DNA of 64,000 nt. Origin: Bacillota bacterium. GTDB lineage: Bacteria; Bacillota; Clostridia; Christensenellales; SZUA-584. A program made the translations under genes and the position numbers. The notes beneath the pieces were generated by a model. The model was not told where the DNA came from and made no database searches. It worked only from the letters and a program-made list of their open reading frames with translations. Positions 51,264 through 57,939 of this stretch are shown here, piece by piece. Location: the NCBI GenBank assembly GCA_023460085.1, contig JAEWRI010000031.1, positions 124,001-188,000 of the forward strand, written 5' to 3'. The stretch's first letter is position 1; each line of letters begins with the position of its first letter.

Positions 51264-52963
51264 TTTCCGGCATAGGGGTCTCTCCGGGCATTGCGATTGC
51301 GCGTGCGCTGCGGTATGAGAAGCAGCTGCCGCTGGAGTTTGAACAGCGTGCGCAAAGCGCGGACTTGGAACTGACGATCTTTCGGGACGCCTGCCGAAGC
51401 GTAATAGAAGAGACGCAGGCGCTGTACGAAAGAACGCTTTCCTCCATAGGCGAGGAGCAGGCGAAGATATTCGTCGCGCACCGCATGATACTGGAGGACC
51501 CCGAGCTGACGGACGCGATTGCCGCGGCCATACAGCAGGACAATGCAACGGCGGCGTATGCCGTGGCGCACATCATGGACGGTTACGTGGCGCTGTTTGA
51601 GTCCATGGAAGACGAGTACATGCGCGAGCGCGCGGCGGATATGCGCGATATCAGGGAACGGCTGCTCTGCGCTGTGCTTGGCAGGGGCAGCTGCAATCTC
51701 GGAAGCCTGCCGGGCAGAAGGGTCATCGTCGCGCAGGATTTGACCCCTTCGGATACCGCCTCCATGGATATTCCGAATGCGGCGGGGATTGTCACGCAGG
51801 GCGGAGGCCGGACGTCCCATACCGCTATCATGGCGCGTGCGCTGGAGATACCGGCGGTGGCGGGTGTCGGGGAAGCCATTGAAGCGATTGAAGACGGAGC
51901 GCTGCTGATCGTCGACGGGGACGCGGGGAAGGTGCTGGTGAATCCCGATGAGGCGACGGTTGCCCGGTACGAGGCCAGACAGGCCGAGGCGGCTGCGCAG
52001 AAGGAGCTGCTGAACGCTTATCAGGGCCGGGAAACCGTGACGGCGGACGGCAGGAAACTGGAGCTGGCCGCCAACATCGGCACGCCGCAGGAGCTTCCCG
52101 CCGCGCTGGAAAAGGGAGCGGAGGGCATCGGACTGTTTCGTTCCGAGTTTTTGTTCATGGATCGGCCTGAGCTTCCCACGGAAGAGGAGCAGTTTGAAGC
52201 CTATAGGACCGTCGTAGCCGGGATGGGGGACAGACGCGTTATCGTGCGCACGCTCGACATCGGCGGGGATAAACGTCTGCCCGCGCTGGAACTGCCGCGG
52301 GAGGAAAACCCGTTTCTCGGGTACCGCGCGATACGGCTGTGTCTGGACCGAACGGATTTATTTAAAACCCAGCTGCGCGCGCTGCTGCGGGCGGCGATAT
52401 ACGGCGATCTGCATATCATGCTGCCCATGATTTCCTGCGCCCAGGAGATTCGGAGGGCCAAAGCAATCATCGAAGAAGCGAAAAAAGAGCTTTCCGAGGA
52501 GGGGGCGGAGTATGCCACCGTGGTTCCGGTAGGCATTATGGTAGAGATTCCGGCGGCGGCGATTATTGCCGACGTGCTGGCAAAGGAAGTGGATTTCTTC
52601 TCCATCGGCACCAACGACTTAATACAATATACGACGGCGACGGATCGCGGCAACGAAAAAGTGGCCGATCTGTATACGCCGTATCATCCGGCGGTGCTCC
52701 GCCTGGTGGCGATGACTGCCCGGGCCGCGCGCGACAATGGCATATTCTGCGGCATGTGCGGAGAAGCGGCGGGCGACGAGAAGCTTGCGCCGGTATGGGT
52801 AGGGATGGGCCTTCAGGAGCTTTCGGTGGGCCCGGCCAGCGTGCTCCGCATGCGCCGCAAAATCGGCACGCTGTCATACGTGGAATGCGTCAATATCGCC
52901 GGGCAGGCGGCAGATTTGGCGTCCAGCGAAGAAGTGGAAGCGTTTTTATCACGGCAGCCATAA
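51260..52963 (+). CDS. ptsI: PTS Enzyme I
   Basis: 567 residues, normal length. N-terminal HPr-binding domain, phosphohistidine in GIVTQGGGRTSHTAIMARALEIPAV (about H189), and the PEP-binding barrel with EGIGLFRSEFLFMDR, RTLDIGGDKRLPAL, FFSIGTNDLIQYTTATDR and the active cysteine in IFCGMCGEAAGD. Starts the phosphate relay to HPr and the IIA encoded upstream, making the operon self-sufficient. Confidence 0.97.
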   Translation: MISGIGVSPGIAIARALRYEKQLPLEFEQRAQSADLELTIFRDACRSVIEETQALYERTLSSIGEEQAKIFVAHRMILEDPELTDAIAAAIQQDNATAAYAVAHIMDGYVALFESMEDEYMRERAADMRDIRERLLCAVLGRGSCNLGSLPGRRVIVAQDLTPSDTASMDIPNAAGIVTQGGGRTSHTAIMARALEIPAVAGVGEAIEAIEDGALLIVDGDAGKVLVNPDEATVARYEARQAEAAAQKELLNAYQGRETVTADGRKLELAANIGTPQELPAALEKGAEGIGLFRSEFLFMDRPELPTEEEQFEAYRTVVAGMGDRRVIVRTLDIGGDKRLPALELPREENPFLGYRAIRLCLDRTDLFKTQLRALLRAAIYGDLHIMLPMISCAQEIRRAKAIIEEAKKELSEEGAEYATVVPVGIMVEIPAAAIIADVLAKEVDFFSIGTNDLIQYTTATDRGNEKVADLYTPYHPAVLRLVAMTARAARDNGIFCGMCGEAAGDEKLAPVWVGMGLQELSVGPASVLRMRRKIGTLSYVECVNIAGQAADLASSEEVEAFLSRQP

Positions 52964-53030
52964 GCGATGCGGTGATTATCATACCTGCCGGCTAAGGTTA
53001 CCTGTGAACAAAATAACGAGCATTTTGGTG

Positions 53031-53058
53031 TTGACTTACACTCGATGCGTGCTATAAT
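53031..53058 (+). promoter_or_regulatory. Promoter of the GntR-type regulator gene
   Basis: TTGACT (53031-53036), 16 bases, TATAAT (53053-53058). The repressor site starts two bases downstream. Confidence 0.85.
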
Positions 53059-53059
53059 A

Positions 53060-53071
53060 CCAACATAGGAC
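53060..53071. promoter_or_regulatory. Candidate GntR/FCD operator 1
   Basis: CCAACATAGGAC at 53060-53071 covers the transcription start. It recurs inverted with one mismatch at 53875-53886 ahead of the transketolase gene. It is followed by the palindrome ACGTTGAACGT (53070-53080). Confidence 0.6.
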
Positions 53072-53097
53072 GTTGAACGTTGGAGATTGTTTACCGC

Positions 53098-53799
53098 ATG
53101 AACAGAAGAAAATCAGTAGTTGATATTACGATGGAGTATATCATGGATCAGGTGAGCAGCAAGCAGTGGAAGCCTGGTTCCAAGATTCCCACGGAATTCG
53201 AGCTGATGGATACGCTCAATGTAAGCCGCAACTCTGTGAGGGAAGCCATTAAGGTGCTGGAGCATCTGGGGCTTCTGGAGATTCGCAGGGCGGACGGAAC
53301 CTATGTCGTAAACAGTTTTTCCGAGAAGATGCTGAACCCCTGGGCCTGCAGCCTGCTGCTGGAGGATGAGGATTCGCTGGCGCTGCTGGAGATCCGCAGG
53401 GTCATCGAGCTGGGAATATTCTCATTGGCTATCAACAAAGGCACCGACGACGACATGAAGGCTGTCTATGACGCTTCCGAGGCGTTCATCCGCACCGCCG
53501 AAGACGAGAACGCCACGCCCGACGAGATGCTGGCTGCGGACATCGCGTACCGCGAGAGCATATGCAAAGCCTCGCACAATCAGCTGGCGTTTCGAATTAA
53601 CGACGTCATTGCTTTTGCCAGCATGGCCTCCCGCAAGCGCACCATCGAGCAGACGATTGCGTGCGGGGACCGCTTCCATATGGTGGACTCTCACCGCAAG
53701 CTGACAGAGACAATCGCGAATCGGCGTACGGAAGACTTGGAAGACGTGCTGACCTACTGCTTCAAGTACTGGGATATCGTACTAAAAGACGCAAACTAA
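53098..53799 (+). CDS. GntR-family regulator with FCD domain
   Basis: 233 residues. ATG 53098 gives a standard N-terminus; a TTG at 53080 is in the operator. Winged helix with MDQVSSKQWKPGSKIPTEFELMDTLNVSRNSVREAIKVLEHLGLLEIRRADGTYV. FCD ligand domain (about 85-220) with LALLEIRRVIELGIFSLAI and a metal-site pattern HNQLAF...HMVDSHRKLTETI. FCD regulators usually sense sugar acids or hydroxyacids, consistent with the sugar-acid enzymes downstream. Confidence 0.94.
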   Translation: MNRRKSVVDITMEYIMDQVSSKQWKPGSKIPTEFELMDTLNVSRNSVREAIKVLEHLGLLEIRRADGTYVVNSFSEKMLNPWACSLLLEDEDSLALLEIRRVIELGIFSLAINKGTDDDMKAVYDASEAFIRTAEDENATPDEMLAADIAYRESICKASHNQLAFRINDVIAFASMASRKRTIEQTIACGDRFHMVDSHRKLTETIANRRTEDLEDVLTYCFKYWDIVLKDAN

Positions 53800-53874
53800 G
53801 CCTTATGCTTTCTGTATAAAAGTAAATAGCGAAATCGGTCGTTATATGGCCGGAAGGAAAAGTGCCGATTATAT

Positions 53875-53886
53875 GTCCTACGTTGG
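53875..53886. promoter_or_regulatory. Candidate GntR/FCD operator 2
   Basis: GTCCTACGTTGG, the reverse complement of CCAACGTAGGAC, 11 of 12 bases shared with operator 1. It lies 30 bases before the transketolase start and links the operon to the regulator. Confidence 0.6.
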
Positions 53887-53915
53887 ATATTATTATAACA
53901 GATAGGAGATGCAGC

Positions 53916-54740
53916 GTGGAAACAAAAAAGCTTCAGGAAACCGCGAAAAAGCTTCGGTTTGAAGCCGTTCGCATGGTGTATGAGGGGAAGGACGGGCATC
54001 CGGGTCCGGCGCTTTCCGTTGCGGATATCGTGACGGCTTTGTATTTCGATGTCATGAATGTGGATCCGAAGAATCCGCAGTGGGAAGACAGGGACAGATT
54101 TATATTGTCCAAAGGCCATGCCTGTCCCATATGGTACGCGGCGCTTAACGAGCGGGGATATTTTGAACCCAAGGTGGAGCATTTTCATCTGCGCCAGCTG
54201 GGCAGCACATTTCAGGGCCATCCCTGCATGCAGAGCACGCCGGGCGTAGACATGACCTCCGGTTCGCTGGGCAACGGGCTGGCAATCGGCGCGGGACAGG
54301 CCATGGCGGCGAAGATACTGAAAAAGGGTTACTACACCTACGTCATCTGCGGAGACGGCGAACTTCAGGAAGGGGTCTGCTGGGAGGGCGCCAATATGGC
54401 GGCGGGACGCGGCCTTGATAACCTGATCGTATTTGTGGATCGGAACGGTTGGCAGAGTTACAAAACCATTGACTACACGGTAGGCAACAACAATCCGGCG
54501 GAGCGATTCCGGGCCTTTGGATGGAACGTACTTGAGGCGGACGGCCATGACGTGGACGCCATCAAGGACGCGGTAGCCGCGGCGAAGACGGTGAAAGGCA
54601 AACCCAGCTGTATCGTATGCGACTGCGTAAAAGGCAAATGTGTGAGCTACATGGAAGACAATAACGACTGGCACAAGGGTGTCCCCACGGACGATCAGTT
54701 TGCGGTTGCCGTGAAAGAGCTGGGAGGTACGCAGTCATGA
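53916..54740 (+). CDS. Transketolase, N-terminal (TPP-binding) subunit
   Basis: 274 residues, GTG 53916 after TAGGAGATGC. ThDP domain: GHPGPALSVADIVTALYFDVMNVDP, DRFILSKGHACPIWYAAL, MTSGSLGNGLAIGAGQAMA, and CGDGELQEGVCWEGANMAAGRGLDNLIVFVDRNGWQ, the GDG...N thiamine-diphosphate motif. Forms a heterodimer with the next product. Split transketolases of this kind include the apulose-4-phosphate transketolase AptAB pair, so a branched or unusual keto-sugar phosphate is possible. Confidence 0.94.
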   Translation: METKKLQETAKKLRFEAVRMVYEGKDGHPGPALSVADIVTALYFDVMNVDPKNPQWEDRDRFILSKGHACPIWYAALNERGYFEPKVEHFHLRQLGSTFQGHPCMQSTPGVDMTSGSLGNGLAIGAGQAMAAKILKKGYYTYVICGDGELQEGVCWEGANMAAGRGLDNLIVFVDRNGWQSYKTIDYTVGNNNPAERFRAFGWNVLEADGHDVDAIKDAVAAAKTVKGKPSCIVCDCVKGKCVSYMEDNNDWHKGVPTDDQFAVAVKELGGTQS

Positions 54741-55672
54741 CCAATTTTAAAGGTACCAGAGAAGCGTTTGCGGCGGCGATGCTGGAGATGGCGGAAGTCA
54801 ACGACAAGATTGTCATGGTATCGTCCGACTCGTTAAAGGCGATGCGCGCGGTGCCCTTCGGCGAGCGCTATCCGGATCGCTGTGTGGAGTGCGGCATCGC
54901 GGAGCAGTGCGCGGTAGACGTCGCGGCGGGCCTTGCAAGCGCCGGGCTGGTGCCCTTTGTAGGCACCTATGCGGGATTTTTGACGATGCGCGCCTGTGAG
55001 CAGATGCGCACCTTCGTGGGATATACCAATTTGAATGTGAAATTCGTCGGAGTGAACGGCGGGCTGCTGGGCGGCGAGCGCGAGGGCGTGACGCACCAGT
55101 TTTACGAGGACATCGGCATACTGGCCACCATGCCCAACTTCACCATCTTTGCCCCTGCTGACCCCGGCCAGTGCTACCATGCGGTGAAGCTGGCTGCGGA
55201 AATCGACGGACCGGTCTACGTGCGCGCCGGAAGCGGCCGCGAAGCGGATGTGTACGACAGGGAAACGGCATTTTCGGCGCAGGGTGTCCGGGTTTTGAAG
55301 GAATACGGTACGGATGCGGTGCTTTTCTCCAGCGGCTTTGTGCTGGATCGCGTCCTCGCCGCTGCCGATTTGCTGAAGGCGCAGGGCGTAAACGTGACGG
55401 TGGCGGACGTTAATATTCTGTATGGCAAAGATCCTTCCGCGATTCTGAAGGTCATGGCGCGCAGCGACAGGCTGGTAACCGTGGAAGACCATAACATCAA
55501 CGGCGGTCTGGGCTCCTACATCAGCCGTCTGGCGTGTGAGAACAAGCCCGCCTGGGTAAAGCGCATCGCGCTGACTTCTTACGGCGAGTCCGGTCCGGCG
55601 AAGGAACTGGCGGACGATTACGGATTTGCGCCCGAAAGCATCGCGCAGGACGTACACGCCGCGCTGAAATAG
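54737..55672 (+). CDS. Transketolase, C-terminal (pyrimidine and C-terminal domain) subunit
   Basis: 311 residues, ATGA-coupled to the first subunit. CVECGIAEQCAVDVAAGLASAGLVPFVGTYAGFLTMRACEQMR carries the catalytic Glu of the pyrimidine domain; GGLLGGEREGVTHQFYEDIGILATMPNFTIFAPAD is the conserved loop; the C-terminal domain has RLVTVEDHNINGGLGSYI. Together with the partner it would move a two-carbon ketol unit between phosphorylated sugars. Confidence 0.94.
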   Translation: MTNFKGTREAFAAAMLEMAEVNDKIVMVSSDSLKAMRAVPFGERYPDRCVECGIAEQCAVDVAAGLASAGLVPFVGTYAGFLTMRACEQMRTFVGYTNLNVKFVGVNGGLLGGEREGVTHQFYEDIGILATMPNFTIFAPADPGQCYHAVKLAAEIDGPVYVRAGSGREADVYDRETAFSAQGVRVLKEYGTDAVLFSSGFVLDRVLAAADLLKAQGVNVTVADVNILYGKDPSAILKVMARSDRLVTVEDHNINGGLGSYISRLACENKPAWVKRIALTSYGESGPAKELADDYGFAPESIAQDVHAALK

Positions 55673-55720
55673 GCGGCGGCAGCAGGGCAGTTAATTAATC
55701 GCAAAAAGAGGTGTGTTTCT

Positions 55721-56584
55721 GTGAATAAACTCAAGGTATGCGTCATGGGCGCAGGCGGAAAAATGGGAACCCGGACCAGTAACAATCTGGCCAAATGTCC
55801 CGAGTTGTTTGATCTGACGCTCGTGGAGAATTCGCCCAAGGGCATCGAAAGCATTAGTGCGCGCGGTCTTTCCGTGACTCCGGAGGAGGAGGCGATCGTA
55901 CAGGCCGACGTGGTGGTGTTTGCGGTGCCGGATACGCTGATCAAAACGCTGTCCGCGAAATACGTTCCCATGCTGAAGCCGGGCGCGGGTCTGCTGATAC
56001 TGGATCCCGCCGCTGCGGTAGCCAAAGAGGTGTCGCTGCGGGACGACTGCACCTTCGGTGTGGCGCATCCCTGCCATCCTTCCTATTTCCTCGATCAGGA
56101 TACCTTTGAAGCCCGTCAGGATCGCTTTGGCGGAGAAGGCGGAAAGCAGGATGTTGTGCTGTCCAAAATTCAGGGGGACGACGCGCGGTTTGCCGATATG
56201 GTGGAAGTAACGAAGAAAATGTATGCGCCGGTGATGCACGCATACGTGATGACCTCCGAGCAAATCGCTTTCCTGGAGCCTACGCTGGTGGAGCTGCTGG
56301 GCGCAACCTGCCTGTACGCCATGGCGGAGACGGTGGAAAAGGCAGCGGAAAAGGGCATTGAACGCGACGCGGCAGTGTCATTCCTTACGGGACACATCTA
56401 CAACCTGACCGCCAATTTCCTGGGGTATATACCGGGCAAGCCGCCGGTATCGGACGCATGCAAGGTGGCTATCGGGCTGGGGAATCGCCTGGTGCTTCGC
56501 GACGACTGGAAAAAGATCTGGGACGATGATGTTTTAAAGAAGGTCATCGACACCATGCTCCATCCGGAAAACCCGCAGATATAA
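55721..56584 (+). CDS. ApnO-like oxidoisomerase (6-phosphogluconate dehydrogenase C-terminal-domain family)
   Basis: 287 residues, AAAAAGAGGTG before GTG-less ATG 55721-type start. N-terminal Rossmann fold: LKVCVMGAGGKMGTRTSNNLAKC, DVVVFAVPDTLIKTL, LLILDPAAAVAKEV. Then the metal-like motif GVAHPCHPSYFLDQD and a helical C-terminal domain with MTSEQIAFLEPTLVELLGATCLYAMAETVEKAAEKGI. This layout is that of D-apionate oxidoisomerase ApnO, which oxidises and rearranges a branched sugar acid. Whether the substrate is apionate or a different sugar acid cannot be told. Confidence 0.78.
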   Translation: MNKLKVCVMGAGGKMGTRTSNNLAKCPELFDLTLVENSPKGIESISARGLSVTPEEEAIVQADVVVFAVPDTLIKTLSAKYVPMLKPGAGLLILDPAAAVAKEVSLRDDCTFGVAHPCHPSYFLDQDTFEARQDRFGGEGGKQDVVLSKIQGDDARFADMVEVTKKMYAPVMHAYVMTSEQIAFLEPTLVELLGATCLYAMAETVEKAAEKGIERDAAVSFLTGHIYNLTANFLGYIPGKPPVSDACKVAIGLGNRLVLRDDWKKIWDDDVLKKVIDTMLHPENPQI

Positions 56585-56679
56585 TCGCAAATTATTGAAA
56601 AAAAGGTTTTAACGAATTCTAATATTGGGCGGACGTCATAAAGGCGCAACCGCTCCAAAAAAGAAAAGGAGAAGAACAA

Positions 56680-57801
56680 ATGAAGAAGTCTACTCGTATA
56701 CTCGCGTTGCTTGTGGTCTTAGTGATGCTGCTGGCTGTCGCGGGCTGCGCCGGAACCGGCAAGGAAAGCACAGCCCCTTCCACAGGAACGGAATCTTCGG
56801 CACCGTCGGACGTTTCAGCGAGCGCGGGAACGGAAACCGCGGAATCGGGAGATCCGTATGCGCTGACCCAGGGGGATTATGTCATCGGTCTGTCGAATTC
56901 CTTCTACGGCAACACCTGGCGCAAGCAGATGGTGGAATCCTTCACCGAAGCTGCGGATGAAGCCAAAGCTGCGGGCTATATCTCGGATTACGAAATCCAG
57001 AACGGCGATGGAACGGTCAATACCCAGATTGCTCAGATTAACTCCTTCATCCTCTCGGGTGTGGACGCCATCTGCATCAACGCTGCTTCGTCTACCGCGC
57101 TGAATGACGTTATCAAGCAGGCGATGGATCAGGGCATCACCATCGTTGCGTTCGACTCCATCATCGACCTTGAAGGCGCATACACAATGGACTACGATTG
57201 GGTCAGCATGGGCGAGAAAAAGACGCAGTTTGTCATGGATCAGATCGGCGGCAAGGGCAACGTGATCATCGTTCGCGGACCTTCCGGCGCTGCGCCTGAT
57301 GTGGGTATTTATGAGGGCATCATGAACATCATCAACCAGTATCCGGATGTTAAGGTGCAGGCTGAGGTGCTGGGCGAAGCCGACGCCACGAAGACGCAGG
57401 AAGGCCTGCTGAACATACTGTCTTCGCTGCCGACGATTGACGCGGTGATTACGCACTGCGGCGCGGATTCCATGGGCGTTGTGAACGCGTTTGAGTCTAT
57501 GAACATGGAAGTGCCTCTGACGATTGGCGACAACACGGCGGAATTCATGAACTGGTGGAACGCCAAGAAGGCCGACGGCTATACAACGATGTCCGTCAAC
57601 TCCACGCCGTCGTGCGGCGCGGGCGCGCTGTGGGTAGCGGTGGCTCTGCTGAACGGCATTCAGGTAGAGCAGAACATGTTCCTGCCGTTCATCTACATTA
57701 CGCAGGATGAAACCGACCAGTACGCGGATCTCGAAGCCGGTTCAATTGCCAGCCCGTATATGTCCTACGAATACGTGGTGGAGAACATACTGAAGAAATA
57801 A
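56680..57801 (+). CDS. Ribose-type sugar-binding lipoprotein
   Basis: 373 residues, AAAAGGAGAAG before ATG 56680. Lipobox AVAGCAG, then a Ser/Thr/Gly-rich linker of about 45 residues. Peripla_BP_4 fold: YVIGLSNSFYGNTWRKQMVESFTEAADEAKAAG, GVDAICINAASSTALNDVIKQAMDQGI, TIVAFDSI and VDAVITHCGADSMGVVNAFESMN. Feeds the ATPase-permease fusion and the second permease. Preceded by 95 gene-free bases. Confidence 0.92.
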   Translation: MKKSTRILALLVVLVMLLAVAGCAGTGKESTAPSTGTESSAPSDVSASAGTETAESGDPYALTQGDYVIGLSNSFYGNTWRKQMVESFTEAADEAKAAGYISDYEIQNGDGTVNTQIAQINSFILSGVDAICINAASSTALNDVIKQAMDQGITIVAFDSIIDLEGAYTMDYDWVSMGEKKTQFVMDQIGGKGNVIIVRGPSGAAPDVGIYEGIMNIINQYPDVKVQAEVLGEADATKTQEGLLNILSSLPTIDAVITHCGADSMGVVNAFESMNMEVPLTIGDNTAEFMNWWNAKKADGYTTMSVNSTPSCGAGALWVAVALLNGIQVEQNMFLPFIYITQDETDQYADLEAGSIASPYMSYEYVVENILKK

Positions 57802-57849
57802 CGAAGAGCTTGCGAGTTATCGCAACGGAGCCTTTGGTCATTGAAGCTG

Positions 57850-57883
57850 CAGCCGCTGCCTGCGCCTTGTCGGGCAGCGGCTG
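57850..57883 (+). other. GC hairpin after binding-protein gene
   Basis: 11-bp perfect stem CAGCCGCTGCC/GGCAGCGGCTG with a 12-base loop and no T-run. Confidence 0.65.
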
Positions 57884-57939
57884 TATAAGCTGTATGCATG
57901 ATTTGTGCACAGGGAATTTCTAAGAAAGACAGGATTGGG

